Below are positions 1 through 8,939 of a DNA stretch of 57,029 nucleotides, in pieces. The first letter of the stretch is position 1, and each line of letters opens with the position of its first letter. The notes below the pieces were generated by a model. The model was not told where the DNA came from, did no database searches, and saw only the letters and a program-made list of their open reading frames with translations. The DNA is taken from positions 1 to 57,029 of the forward strand of contig CAZDFD010000016.1 in the NCBI GenBank assembly GCA_964504655.1, written 5' to 3'. Source of the stretch: JANXAZ01 sp964504655 (lineage in GTDB: Bacteria > Pseudomonadota > Alphaproteobacteria > Geminicoccales > Geminicoccaceae). A program made the translations under genes and the position numbers.

Positions 1-891
1 GTGCTGGCCGCGGGCGGCGGCGTCCGCGGCGGCCACCGCGTACGGCCGGCCGGCGAGCTCGAGGGCGCGGGCGTAGCGGGCGGTGAGCCCGGGCTCGCCG
101 ACGAGCAGGACGGGCGCCTCGCCAGCCACCAACGCGGCCGCCTCGCGCAGCTCGCAGCCGATCAGGAGGCCCGAGAGATAGCTCGCCACGGCCGCCCCCG
201 CGAGCTCGCCCGCGAGCACGAGCGCCCGGGCCGAGAACAGCCGGCCGAGGCTGCCGCCGCGGCCGGCCTCGGCCTCGAGCCCGACCGCGACCCCGCGGGC
301 GAAGCCCGGCTCGTCCAGGACCTCGCCCTCGGCCAGCCGGCCGAGGATCGAGTGGCCCTTGAGCACGGCGTAGAGCTCGCCGGTCATGAAGGTCCAGAAG
401 CCGCGGACGACCCCGGCCTCGACCGACACCCACTTGCTGTGGGTGCCGGGCAGGAGGAGCGTGCGCGCCGCGGGCGCCTCGGCGAGCGCGCCCAGGATCT
501 GGGTCTCCTCGCCGCGCAGCACGTCCGGCAGGCCGTCCGGCCGCCGGGTCGAGAGCCCGGGCACGAGCCGCACCGGCCGGCCGTCCTCGAGCGTCAGCGC
601 GCCGAGGGCCAGGGCCAGCCGGTCGGGGCTCGCCGGGCAGGCGAGGTAGGGCAGCTCCCGCCAGCCCTGCCGGCTCGTCACCATGCCCGAGAGCAGCACC
701 GGCAGCCCGGGATGGGCGGCGAGCCAGGGACCGACCCGGTGCACGAGCTCGGCCTCGAAGCCGCCCGCCGGCACGGCCAGGATCCCGGACGGGGCCGCCA
801 CCCGCTCGAGCACCGCGCCCCGGTCGTCGATCAGGCAGCCGCGGAACGAGCTCGTGCCCCAGTCGACGCCGATCAGGGCGGGGCGGCTCAC
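1..891 (-). CDS. dgoK: 2-dehydro-3-deoxygalactonokinase, 3' end beyond the window
   Basis: This kinase phosphorylates 2-keto-3-deoxygalactonate (KDGal) in the De Ley-Doudoroff galactonate route. Translation from a GTG at 891 gives 297 residues without a stop before the window edge, close to the usual family length of about 300, so only a few residues are missing. Family signatures are visible: an N-terminal sugar-kinase phosphate loop (GVDWGTSSFR, residues 8-17), LLPGTHSKWV near residue 148 and FMTGELYAVL near residue 168. The start is fixed by a 4-base GTGA overlap with the stop of the upstream kdgK, which implies translational coupling. Family assignment is strong. The exact sugar acid is inferred from the family and not from visible residues. 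Confidence 0.9.
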   Translation of the reverse strand, partial: MSRPALIGVDWGTSSFRGCLIDDRGAVLERVAAPSGILAVPAGGFEAELVHRVGPWLAAHPGLPVLLSGMVTSRQGWRELPYLACPASPDRLALALGALTLEDGRPVRLVPGLSTRRPDGLPDVLRGEETQILGALAEAPAARTLLLPGTHSKWVSVEAGVVRGFWTFMTGELYAVLKGHSILGRLAEGEVLDEPGFARGVAVGLEAEAGRGGSLGRLFSARALVLAGELAGAAVASYLSGLLIGCELREAAALVAGEAPVLLVGEPGLTARYARALELAGRPYAVAAADAAARGQH

Positions 892-1817
892 CGGCCGGCC
901 TCGCGCTCGAGCAGCGCCTGGACCGCGGCCCGGCTCGGCAGCGGCGCCACCGCGCCGAAGCCCGTGGTGGCGAGCGCCGCCGCGGCGTTGGCCCAGCGGC
1001 CGGCGGCGAAGGGGTCGCCGCCGCGCAGATACTCGGCCAGGAAGGCGCCGTCGAAGGCGTCGCCGGCGCCGGTCGCGTCGACCGCCGCGACCCGGTGCGG
1101 CGCCAGTCGTTCGCGCCGCTCGGCGGTCGCCACGAGGGCACCCTCCGCACCGAGCGTGAGCGCCACCACCCGCGGCCCGAGGGCCAGATAGTGGTCGACG
1201 ATCCGGTCGGGATCGGCGAGCCCGGTGAGCGCCCGGGCGTCGTCCAGCCCGGGCAGGAGGAGGTCGACCTGGCGCGCCGCCTCCGCGACGATCGCCCGCG
1301 CCCGCGCCACGGGCCACAGCCGCGGCCGGTAGTTGGTGTCGTAGGCGAGCAGGCCGCCGGTGCCGCGGACGATCTCGAAGGCGCGGAACACCGTGTCGCA
1401 GGCCGAGGTCGAGATCGCCTGGCTGATCGCCGAGGCCATCAGGCAGCGGCAGGAGGCGAGCCAGGCCGCGGGCAGATCCTCGGGCGTCATGCGGGCCGCG
1501 GCCGAGCCGCTGCGGTAGTAGGTGAAGGCGTGGCCGCCGGCACCGTGCGTCACGAGGTAGAGCCCGGTGGCGGCCGCGGGATCGCGCGGCACGGCACTGG
1601 CATCCACACCCTCGCGCCGCCAGAGCTCGAGGAACCCGTCGCCGAGCGCGTCCGCCCCGAGCCGGGTCCAGTAGCCGACCGCGAGCCCCTGGCGGGCGGC
1701 CGCCACGGCGCAGTTCGAGCTGTCGCCGCCGTGGCCGAGGAGGAGCCGCGGCTCGTTCGGGTCGGTCTGGTTGAGCTCGACCAGGGGCTCGCCCAGGCAG
1801 ATCAGATCGAGGCTCAA
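888..1817 (-). CDS. kdgK: 2-keto-3-deoxygluconate kinase (PfkB family)
   Basis: This 309-residue ribokinase/PfkB-family sugar kinase probably converts 2-keto-3-deoxygluconate to KDPG in the cytoplasm. The N-terminus reads DLICLGEPLVELNQ. The C-terminal PfkB signature DATGAGDAFDGAF carries the catalytic Asp253. I chose the TTG at 1817 because it overlaps the stop of the upstream macro-domain gene as TTGA and the protein then begins directly at the first beta strand. Its own stop overlaps the dgoK start as GTGA. Having a KDG-type and a KDGal-type kinase in one operon suggests that both epimeric 2-keto-3-deoxy sugar acids are metabolised. Another PfkB substrate cannot be excluded from sequence alone. 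Confidence 0.85.
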   Translation of the reverse strand: MSLDLICLGEPLVELNQTDPNEPRLLLGHGGDSSNCAVAAARQGLAVGYWTRLGADALGDGFLELWRREGVDASAVPRDPAAATGLYLVTHGAGGHAFTYYRSGSAAARMTPEDLPAAWLASCRCLMASAISQAISTSACDTVFRAFEIVRGTGGLLAYDTNYRPRLWPVARARAIVAEAARQVDLLLPGLDDARALTGLADPDRIVDHYLALGPRVVALTLGAEGALVATAERRERLAPHRVAAVDATGAGDAFDGAFLAEYLRGGDPFAAGRWANAAAALATTGFGAVAPLPSRAAVQALLEREAGR

Positions 1818-2374
1818 GGGCCGGCCTCCGCCTGGAGTCGGGCCAGGGCCGCCCGGTGCAGCGCCGCCGAGGCGGCTCCGAAGCAGCAGAGCTCGACCCG
1901 CTCGGGCAGCCTCTGGCGGGCGAGCGTCAGGGCGACCGTGCGGACCGCGATGTCCGCCGCGCGCTCGGCCGGGAAGCCGTAGATCCCGGTCGAGATCGCC
2001 GGGAAGGCGAGGCTCGCCACACCCGCCTCGGCCGCGCGCTCGAGCGACCGTCGATAGGCGCTCGCAAGCTGCGCGTCCTCGCCGGCCTGGCCGCCCTGCC
2101 AGACCGGGCCCACGGCGTGGATCACGAGGCGCGCGCCCAGGCCGAAGCCGGGGGTGACGACCGCCTCGCCCGTGGCGCAGCGGCCGATCGCCGCGCAGGC
2201 CCGGGCGAGCTCCGGCCCGGCCGCGCGGTGGATCGCCCCGCACACCCCGCCGCCCGGTGCGAGCCGCTCGTTGGCGGCATTCACGATCGCCTCGACGGGG
2301 CGCTGCGTGATGTCGCCCTCGACCACCAGGATCCGCTCGAGAGCGTCGCGCAGGCTTGCCCCGGCCCCGGCCAT
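1814..2374 (-). CDS. Macro-domain protein, probable O-acetyl-ADP-ribose deacetylase
   Basis: This 186-residue single macro domain probably binds ADP-ribose and deacetylates O-acetyl-ADP-ribose (YmdB/MacroD-like). The signatures are visible in order: GDITQRPVEAIVNAANE near residue 20, the glycine-rich loop PGGGVCGAIHRAAG, and the second ligand loop FPAISTGIYGFP near residue 125. The length is typical of stand-alone macro domains. It is the first gene of a three-gene minus-strand operon, and its stop overlaps the kdgK start (TTGA). It is transcribed divergently from the M48 peptidase gene across about 60 bp. Why an ADP-ribose enzyme leads a sugar-acid kinase operon is not evident. Confidence 0.9.
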   Translation of the reverse strand: MAGAGASLRDALERILVVEGDITQRPVEAIVNAANERLAPGGGVCGAIHRAAGPELARACAAIGRCATGEAVVTPGFGLGARLVIHAVGPVWQGGQAGEDAQLASAYRRSLERAAEAGVASLAFPAISTGIYGFPAERAADIAVRTVALTLARQRLPERVELCCFGAASAALHRAALARLQAEAGP

Positions 2375-2434
2375 CGCCCAACCTTCGCTCGTGCCCGGAC
2401 CTGCCTAGCACGGCGCCCCGGCCGTCGAGGAGAG

Positions 2435-3412
2435 ATGATCGCGCGCCGCCCACCGCTCGTCTTCAGCGACCGCCAGCGCCGCCGCCACAAGCTCCGCAAC
2501 CTCGTCCAGTCGACCCTGCTCGTGCTCGCCATGCTGGCGATCCTGGGTGGCTGCGCCGGGCTCGTGTGGGGCTGGGCCGGCCTGCTGTGGGCCGTGGCGC
2601 TGGCCCTCCTGTCGCTGCTGTTGACACCGAGCGTGGTGCCCGAATGGGTGATGCGGGCCTATGGTGCCGTGCCCATGGGCCCGGCCGAGTTCCCGGACGG
2701 CCACGCCCTCCTGCGCCGGCTCGCCGCCCGGGCCGGCCTCGAGCGGGCGCCGCGGCTCTACTGGCTGCCGACGAGCCTGCTGAACGCCTTCGCCGTCGGC
2801 CGGCCGGGGTGGGCCGCGATCGGCCTCTCCGACGGTCTGCTGCGGGCGCTCGACGCGCGCGAGCTGGCGGGCGTCCTGGCCCACGAGCTCAGCCACGTCC
2901 GCAACGACGATCTCTGGATCATGGGCCTGGCCGACGTGGTGAGCCGGCTCACGAGCCTGCTCTCCTGGTTCGGTCAGATGCTCCTCCTCCTCAACCTGCC
3001 CTTCCTCGTGGGCGGCGCGGTGCCGGTGCCCTGGCTCGTGGTGCTGCTCCTGGTCCTGGCCCCGACGCTGGTGGGCCTCCTCCAGCTCGCCCTCTCGCGC
3101 GCCCGCGAGTTCGACGCCGACCTCGACGCCGCGGCCTTGACCGGCGACCCGCAGGGGCTCGCCCGCGCGCTCGCCAAGCTCGAGCGGTTCCAGGGCCGCT
3201 ACTGGGAGGAGATCCTCTATCCCGGCCGGCGGATCCCGGTGCCCTCGCTCCTGCGCACCCATCCGCCGACCGAGGAGCGCATCCGCCGCCTGCTCGACCT
3301 CCTCGAGCTCGACGCCCTGCCGCCCGAGCCGCCCGAGCGCCTCCTCCTGCCGGTCGGGCTGCGGGTGGTCGGCGGGCCGCCGCGCTGGCACCGCAGCGGC
3401 GCCTGGTACTGA
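2435..3412 (+). CDS. HtpX-like M48 membrane metalloprotease
   Basis: This 325-residue integral membrane zinc peptidase has the M48 HELSH motif (His150, Glu151, His154) and the downstream zinc-ligand region SRAREFDAD with Glu225. Two hydrophobic segments lie near residues 27-65 and two more near 175-215, as in HtpX. The active site should face the cytoplasm, with a role in membrane protein quality control, although that role is known for HtpX and not shown here. A GAGGAGAG Shine-Dalgarno stretch sits directly before the ATG. It could be a specialised M48B paralogue and not the housekeeping htpX, so no symbol is given. Confidence 0.88.
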   Translation: MIARRPPLVFSDRQRRRHKLRNLVQSTLLVLAMLAILGGCAGLVWGWAGLLWAVALALLSLLLTPSVVPEWVMRAYGAVPMGPAEFPDGHALLRRLAARAGLERAPRLYWLPTSLLNAFAVGRPGWAAIGLSDGLLRALDARELAGVLAHELSHVRNDDLWIMGLADVVSRLTSLLSWFGQMLLLLNLPFLVGGAVPVPWLVVLLLVLAPTLVGLLQLALSRAREFDADLDAAALTGDPQGLARALAKLERFQGRYWEEILYPGRRIPVPSLLRTHPPTEERIRRLLDLLELDALPPEPPERLLLPVGLRVVGGPPRWHRSGAWY

Positions 3413-3425
3413 GGCGGGCGCGCAA

Positions 3426-3437
3426 CACGGTACCGTG
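3426..3437. promoter_or_regulatory. Perfect 12-bp palindrome CACGGTACCGTG
   Basis: A perfect 12-bp palindrome lies 14 bases after the M48 peptidase stop and about 145 bases before the YfhO-like gene. It could be an operator half or a short hairpin. No U-tract follows it. The rest of 3413-3580 holds no recognisable gene or clear promoter. Confidence 0.3.
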
Positions 3438-3580
3438 AGGGCCGCGTCGGCTCGCTTGCGCGGCGGCCGCGGTCGCGGCATCGCTCCGTCCGGGTCCCGG
3501 GAGAAACGCCAGAGCAGCGGCCGTGCCTCGCCCAGAGGGGGCGCGCCGACCAGCCGCTCCCCGACCCGGCGAGCGGACGC

Positions 3581-6028
3581 ATGCGCGAAGGTCGAACGGG
3601 CCGCGTGATCGGGGCGAGCTGGAGCGGGGTCGCGGGCGATCGCCTCGCTCGGGCGCGCGCCCGAGCACTCGCGCTCGGCGGATCCTGGGCGCTCGGCGTC
3701 GGCCTCGTGGCCGCCGGCTGGCTGGTCCTGGCCTGGCCCTGGCTCGGCGGCGGCGCGCTCGTGCCGTGGGACGCCAAGACCGAGTTCTACCCGACCGTGC
3801 GGTTCCTGTCGGATGCCTGGCACGGCGGCCAGTCGCCGTTTTGGAACCCGTTCGTCTGGGGCGGCTGGCCGCTCGTCGCCGATCCCCAGTCGCTGATCTT
3901 CCAGCCGCTGTTCGCGGCGCTGGCCTGGCTGGTCGAGCGGCCGTCGATGGCGGCGGTCGACCGGGTCGAGCTGCTGCACCTCCTGGTGGCGGGGCTGGGC
4001 GTGCTCGCCTGGTTCAAGATCGCCGGCTGGAACCTGCTCGGCGGCGTGCTCGCGGCACTCGTGGCGATGCTCGGCGGCACGCTCGCCGGCCGGCTGCAGC
4101 ATGTCGGGCTGGTGGCGAGCTACGCCTGGCTCGCGGCCGCCCTGCCGCTCCTGCGACTGGCGCTCGAGCGCGCCTCGCCGGCCTGGGCGGCCGCATTCGG
4201 CGTGGTCGCGGCACTGATGGCGCTCGGCCGCGACCAGGTGGCGATGCTCGGCTGCTGGGCGCTCGCCGGCTATCTGCTGCACGAATGGCTGTCGGCCGAG
4301 CGGCCCGGCGCCTGGCTGCGGGCGCGGCTGCCGGTGCTGCTCGTGGCGCTCGCCACCGCCGCTGCCCTCCTGCTCGTGCCGATGCTCCTGACCCTCCAGC
4401 TCGCGGCCATGAGCAACCGCCCGGCGATCCCGCTCGAGGAGGCGCTCACGGGCTCGCTGTCGCCGGTCAACCTGTTGACCCTGCTCGCCCCCGACTTCTT
4501 CGGCTCGCTCGGCCACCATGCCGGCTACTGGGGCCCGACCAACCCGCGCTGGCCGTGCTGCGACTGGACCGACCGGGCCACCAACTACCTCTATCTGGGC
4601 GCCCTGCCGCTCGCCCTCCTGCTCGGCCACGGCGTCCTGGGTGGCCGGCTCGCCGACCGGGAGAGCCGCTTCCTCGTCCTGCTCGCGGCCGGCGCCGGGC
4701 TCTACGCGCTCGGCCGCCACACCCCCGTCTTCCCCCTCCTGTTCGAGTGGCTGCCCGGGGTCGACCGGTTCCGCCGGCCGGCCGACGCCGCCTTCCTCCT
4801 GACCCTGGCACTCGCCCTCCTGAGCGGCCGGCTGCTCGGCCGCGCGATCGAGGAGGGGCCGCCGCCACTGCCCGGGCGCCTCTGGCTCCTGCTCGGCGCC
4901 CTGCCGCTCCTGGCCGGGCTCGGCTACGGCTTGGTGCTCGCCGCCGAGTTCGGCGAGCTCGGCCGCGTCCTACCGCGGCTCGCGGCCGGGCTCGTCGCCG
5001 TCGGGCTCGCCCTGGCGCTGCTCGCGGCCCTCGGCCGACCGCCGGCGCAGCGCCCGGCGCTCGCCGCTCTCCTCCTGCTGCTCGCCCTGCTCGACCTGCG
5101 CCTGCACAATGCCGGCTCGGTGCTCAACGCCGCCTCGAGCCAGGACCGGCGCGAGCTCGCCGCGGTCGAGGGCGACGGGCTCGGCCTCGCGGTCGCCTCG
5201 CTCGTGGCGGATGCGAGCGGGCCCACGGGCCGGCCGCGGGTCGAGCTCGTGGGGCTCGGCGGCTACTGGCAGAAGGCCGCCATGCTGCACGGGCTCGAGG
5301 GCACGCTCGGCTACGGCCCGCTGCGGCTCTGGACCTACGAGCAGGCGACCGGCGCCGGCCAGAACAGCCACGAGCCGGTCCGCCGCTTCGCGGCGCTGGC
5401 ACCCGGCTACGCGGCGCCGCTGCAGCGCCTCCTGGGCGCCCGCCTCCTGGTCTCCCCCGCCCGCCCCGAGGTGCTCGACCCGCGCCTGCCGCCCGAGCCC
5501 ATGGCGGTCCTGGCCGAGCACGGCCGGGTCGGCGTCTACGAGAACCCCTGGGCCCTGCCGCGGGTCCTGCTCGTGCGCCGCGGCGTCGTGCTCGACGAGC
5601 AGCGCATCGTCGCGAGCGGTCGCTGGCCGGCGCTCGACCCGGCGACGACCGTGATCCTCGACCGCAAGCCGCCCGAGTGGAACCGCTGGGCGACCCGGAT
5701 CGACGGCTCGATCGACGAGCCCGAGATCGAGGTCCGGATGCACGGCACGACCGAGGTGCGGATCGTGGCCGCGACCCCCTTGCGCGCCTTCCTCGTGCTC
5801 AACGACCTCTGGTACCCGGGCTGGGAGGTCGAGGTCGACGGCCGCCCGGCCGAGCTCCTGCGCGCCAACCTCCTGTTCCGCGCCGTGGCCCTGCCGCCGG
5901 GGCGCCACGAGGTCGAGTTCCGGTTCGCGCCGCTCGGGCTCGACAATCTGTCGTCGATCGCCCGCGGCCTCTGGCCCGCGGCCCCGCTCAAGCCGCGGCG
6001 CGGGTGGGCGGCTCCTCCGCCCGGCTGA
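3581..6028 (+). CDS. YfhO-family polytopic membrane protein (GT-C-like)
   Basis: This 815-residue protein has many hydrophobic segments through about residue 520 and then a roughly 280-residue soluble tail. The loop after the first membrane span reads PWDAKTEFYP and is followed by WNPFVWGGWP, typical of the catalytic first loop of GT-C/YfhO proteins. The C-terminus (NDLWYPGWEVEVDGRPAELL) matches the conserved YfhO end. Such proteins are thought to transfer sugars from lipid carriers outside the membrane, and the acceptor here is unknown. The start at ATG 3581 has no strong ribosome site, and GTG 3605 is an alternative. Its last 41 bases overlap the convergent ftsH. Confidence 0.8.
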   Translation: MREGRTGRVIGASWSGVAGDRLARARARALALGGSWALGVGLVAAGWLVLAWPWLGGGALVPWDAKTEFYPTVRFLSDAWHGGQSPFWNPFVWGGWPLVADPQSLIFQPLFAALAWLVERPSMAAVDRVELLHLLVAGLGVLAWFKIAGWNLLGGVLAALVAMLGGTLAGRLQHVGLVASYAWLAAALPLLRLALERASPAWAAAFGVVAALMALGRDQVAMLGCWALAGYLLHEWLSAERPGAWLRARLPVLLVALATAAALLLVPMLLTLQLAAMSNRPAIPLEEALTGSLSPVNLLTLLAPDFFGSLGHHAGYWGPTNPRWPCCDWTDRATNYLYLGALPLALLLGHGVLGGRLADRESRFLVLLAAGAGLYALGRHTPVFPLLFEWLPGVDRFRRPADAAFLLTLALALLSGRLLGRAIEEGPPPLPGRLWLLLGALPLLAGLGYGLVLAAEFGELGRVLPRLAAGLVAVGLALALLAALGRPPAQRPALAALLLLLALLDLRLHNAGSVLNAASSQDRRELAAVEGDGLGLAVASLVADASGPTGRPRVELVGLGGYWQKAAMLHGLEGTLGYGPLRLWTYEQATGAGQNSHEPVRRFAALAPGYAAPLQRLLGARLLVSPARPEVLDPRLPPEPMAVLAEHGRVGVYENPWALPRVLLVRRGVVLDEQRIVASGRWPALDPATTVILDRKPPEWNRWATRIDGSIDEPEIEVRMHGTTEVRIVAATPLRAFLVLNDLWYPGWEVEVDGRPAELLRANLLFRAVALPPGRHEVEFRFAPLGLDNLSSIARGLWPAAPLKPRRGWAAPPPG

Positions 6029-7832
6029 GGTCGACGGTCAGCCGGCGCAGCGCCGCCTCGTCCAGCGTCTCGCCCTGCAGGAGTTCGCGCGCGCAGCGCT
6101 CGAGCACGTCGCGGTTGCGGGCGAGGATCGCCGTGGTGCGGTCGAACTGTTCGTCGATGATCCGCCGGACCGCGAGGTCGATCTCGCGCGCCGTGTCCTC
6201 GGAGAACCGCCGCTCGGTCGTGTACTGGCCGGGCACCGGCTGCAGGAACGGGCTGCGCTCGACGTCGTAGGCGACCGAGCCGAGCTTCGGGTCCATGCCG
6301 TAGCGGGCGACGAGCGAGCGGGCGATGTCGGTGGCGCGCACCAGATCGTCGGCCGCACCGGTCGAGAGATGGTCGAACACGATCCGCTCGGCCGCCCGCC
6401 CGCCCAGGATCACCGCGATCTTGTTCAACAGCTCGTCCTTGGTCATGAGGAAGCGGTCCTCGGTCGGCCGCTGGATGGTGTAGCCGAGTGCCCCCACCCC
6501 GCGCGGCACGATCGAGACCTTGTGCACCGGGTCGGAGCCCGGGAGCGCCAGCGCCACGAGCGCGTGGCCCATCTCGTGGTAGGCCACGATCTCGCGCTCG
6601 CGCGGGTTCAAGATCCGGTTGCGCTTCTCGAGCCCGGCCACGATCCGCTCGACCGCCTGGGTGAAGTCCTCCATCCCGACCGCCCGGGCCCGGCGCCGGG
6701 TGGCCAGGAGCGCCGCCTCGTTGACGAGGTTGGCGAGATCGGCGCCCGAGAAGCCCGTGGTGATGGCCGCCACCTGCTCGAGCTCGACGTCGGCTCCGAG
6801 CTGCACCTTCTTGGCGTGCACTTGGAGGATCTGGACGCGGCCGCGCTTGTCCGGCCGGTCGACCAGCACCTGGCGGTCGAAGCGGCCGGCGCGCAGGAGC
6901 GCCGGGTCCAGGATCTCGGGCCGGTTGGTGGCGCCCAGCAGCACCACCCCTTCCGTGGGATCGAAGCCGTCGAGCTCGGTCAACAGCTGGTTCAAGGTCT
7001 GCTCGCGCTCGTCGTGGCCGCCGAGGCCGGTCAGGGCGCTGCGGGCCCGGCCGAGGGCGTCGAGCTCGTCGATGAAGATGATCGCCGGGGCCGCCTTGCG
7101 CGCCTGCTCGAACAGATCGCGCACGCGCGCCGCACCCACGCCCACGAACATCTCGACGAACTCCGAGCCCGAGATCGAGAAGAACGGCACCCCGGCCTCG
7201 CCGGCCACCGCCTTGGCCAAGAGCGTCTTGCCGGTGCCGGGCGGGCCCACGAGCAGCACGCCCTTGGGGATGTGCGCGCCCAGCCGGCCATAGTCCCTGG
7301 GGTTCTTGAGGAAGTCGACGATCTCGACCAGCTCGGCCTTGGCCTCGTCGACGCCGGCCACGTCGGCGAAGGTGACCTTGGTGTCCTTCTCGACGTAGAT
7401 CTTGGCCTTGGAGCGGCCGACCGACATGAAGCCGCCGAGCCCCTGCTTCTCGGCGAAGCGGCGGAACACGAACGCCCAGAGGGCGAAGAACAGCAGCACC
7501 GGCAGCACCCAGGACAGGAGATCGCGCAGGAAGGTGTTCTCGACCGTGCCCGTGAACTCGACGCCGTGCTTGGCGAGCTCGCCGGCGATCGCGGGGTCGA
7601 CCCGCGGCGTGACGAACTGCGTCTTGCCGCCCTGCGGCTGCTTGAACTGGCCGGTGATGAACTGATCACCGACGGCGATGCGGTCGACCAGCCCCTGCTC
7701 GAGGAACTGCTTGAACTCGCTGTAGGGGATCACCTCGGTGGTGCGCATCTCGCGCAGCCAACCCTGGATCAGGAGTACCAGCAGCAGCGCCCCCGCCGCG
7801 TACCAGACATGCAGCTGCTGCTTCCTGTCCAC
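5988..7832 (-). CDS. ftsH: ATP-dependent zinc metalloprotease FtsH
   Basis: This 614-residue membrane-anchored AAA+ protease degrades misfolded and regulatory membrane proteins. Visible in order are a membrane span at about residues 9-26, a periplasmic segment, a second span near residue 105, Walker A GPPGTGKT at 196-203, Walker B FIDELDALGR, the arginine-finger region of the AAA domain, and the zinc motif HEMGH (His419, Glu420, His423). The start is the GTG at 7832, preceded by GGAGAG at good spacing; the frame stays open upstream but without family-like sequence. It stands alone here, not beside tilS or folP as is common. The 3' end overlaps the convergent YfhO-like gene by 41 bases. Confidence 0.95.
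   Translation of the reverse strand: MDRKQQLHVWYAAGALLLVLLIQGWLREMRTTEVIPYSEFKQFLEQGLVDRIAVGDQFITGQFKQPQGGKTQFVTPRVDPAIAGELAKHGVEFTGTVENTFLRDLLSWVLPVLLFFALWAFVFRRFAEKQGLGGFMSVGRSKAKIYVEKDTKVTFADVAGVDEAKAELVEIVDFLKNPRDYGRLGAHIPKGVLLVGPPGTGKTLLAKAVAGEAGVPFFSISGSEFVEMFVGVGAARVRDLFEQARKAAPAIIFIDELDALGRARSALTGLGGHDEREQTLNQLLTELDGFDPTEGVVLLGATNRPEILDPALLRAGRFDRQVLVDRPDKRGRVQILQVHAKKVQLGADVELEQVAAITTGFSGADLANLVNEAALLATRRRARAVGMEDFTQAVERIVAGLEKRNRILNPREREIVAYHEMGHALVALALPGSDPVHKVSIVPRGVGALGYTIQRPTEDRFLMTKDELLNKIAVILGGRAAERIVFDHLSTGAADDLVRATDIARSLVARYGMDPKLGSVAYDVERSPFLQPVPGQYTTERRFSEDTAREIDLAVRRIIDEQFDRTTAILARNRDVLERCARELLQGETLDEAALRRLTVDLSRAEEPPTRAAA
6006..6022. terminator. Hairpin in the yfhO-like/ftsH overlap
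   Basis: GGGCGG, a five-base loop and CCGCCC form a perfect 6-bp stem inside the 41-base overlap of the two convergent coding ends, four bases before the YfhO-like stop. There is no U-tract. It could act on both strands, but short GC stems are common in DNA this rich in G+C. Confidence 0.35.
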
Positions 7833-7984
7833 GACCGCTCTCCGCCGCCGGGCGCTCCGCCCACCCCGAAGATGGGGTCGGACGTCGCCCCTGCCCAGTC
7901 GGCTCCCCGGCAAGTCGACCCCCCGCAGCTCGGCGCCCCGCCGCCCGGAGGCCGGACGACGGGGCGCCCGCTGCGTGGATCGGC

Positions 7985-8914
7985 TCAGCCCGGCGGCAGG
8001 CGGCGCCGGGTCTGCGGCACGAGCCGGTCGCGCAGGAGCTCCGGGCTCAGGCCCGGGAAGCGCTCCTGGACGAGCGCGGGCAGCTCGCGCTCGACCGCCA
8101 CCGCCTCGCCCTCGCGGCCGAGGCCGCGCAGCCCCGTCGCCCGCGCGAGCCGCGTCTCGAGCAGGCCCGAGAGGCCGAGCGCGCGCTCCTCGACGCGGTC
8201 GAGGAAGGCCAAGGCCGCGCCCGGATCGGCGGCGCGGACGGCGCCCGATGCGAAGTCGCGCGCCGGCCGCAGCCGCTCGACCCCGAGCGCCAGGTTGGCC
8301 GCCGCGCCCGGGGCGCTCCGCGGGGCGAGCTCGGCCGCCCGCAGCACCGCCGCCCGCCCGGCCTGGAGGTGCTCGCCGCCGCGCAGGAGGAGGAACCGAC
8401 CGGCCTCGGGCTCGTCCAGGATCGCCCGGGCGGCCTGCCGTTCGGCCTCGTCGCGCGGTGCCGCCACCGTCACCACGACCGGTGCCGCGGCCACGAGATC
8501 GGCGTAGGTGGCGGCGATGGTGTAGCGGCCGGGCTCGCGCAGGAGCCAGCCCTCGCCGCCGTAGAAGAGCTCGACCTCCTCGACCAGGGCGGCGCCCGGC
8601 GCGAGCTCGGTCATGGGCTCGGCGGGCTCCTTGATCGCCCACGGCACGAACGGCCCGTCGTGGCCGGGGCCGGTCACGGCGTAGCGGACGGCGTCGAACT
8701 CGGGTGCCAGATTGCGGAAGACGGTCGCCGGCCCGCTCCCGAGGTTGACGAGCTCGACCCGGACCGAGAGCGGCGCGCCGAGCGGCACGCTCTCGGGGGC
8801 CGCGAGCCGCAGCTCGAGCCGGGCCTGGGCGGCGGCGTCGCCGCCGGCCAGGAGGCCCAGGGCGAGGGCACCGCCGGCGAGCGCCAGGACGATGCGTCGG
8901 TCGGACTTGGACAT
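7985..8914 (-). CDS. Secreted protein of unknown function, partner of the upstream metzincin
   Basis: This 309-residue protein is not recognised. It has a clear signal peptide (residues 1-30, ending near GGDAAAQA) and then a beta-rich region of about 120 residues with an Ig-like look (SVRVELVNLGSGPATVFRN, then GRYTIAATY near residue 140). An alanine- and leucine-rich, probably alpha-helical C-terminal half follows. A strong AAGGAGG site precedes the ATG. It starts 25 bases after the stop of the repeat-bearing metzincin gene, so the two are almost certainly co-transcribed and co-exported. A role as inhibitor, chaperone or substrate of that protease is only a guess. Confidence 0.75.
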   Translation of the reverse strand: MSKSDRRIVLALAGGALALGLLAGGDAAAQARLELRLAAPESVPLGAPLSVRVELVNLGSGPATVFRNLAPEFDAVRYAVTGPGHDGPFVPWAIKEPAEPMTELAPGAALVEEVELFYGGEGWLLREPGRYTIAATYADLVAAAPVVVTVAAPRDEAERQAARAILDEPEAGRFLLLRGGEHLQAGRAAVLRAAELAPRSAPGAAANLALGVERLRPARDFASGAVRAADPGAALAFLDRVEERALGLSGLLETRLARATGLRGLGREGEAVAVERELPALVQERFPGLSPELLRDRLVPQTRRRLPPG

Positions 8915-8939
8915 GACGTTCCTCCTTCGCCCCGGCGGC

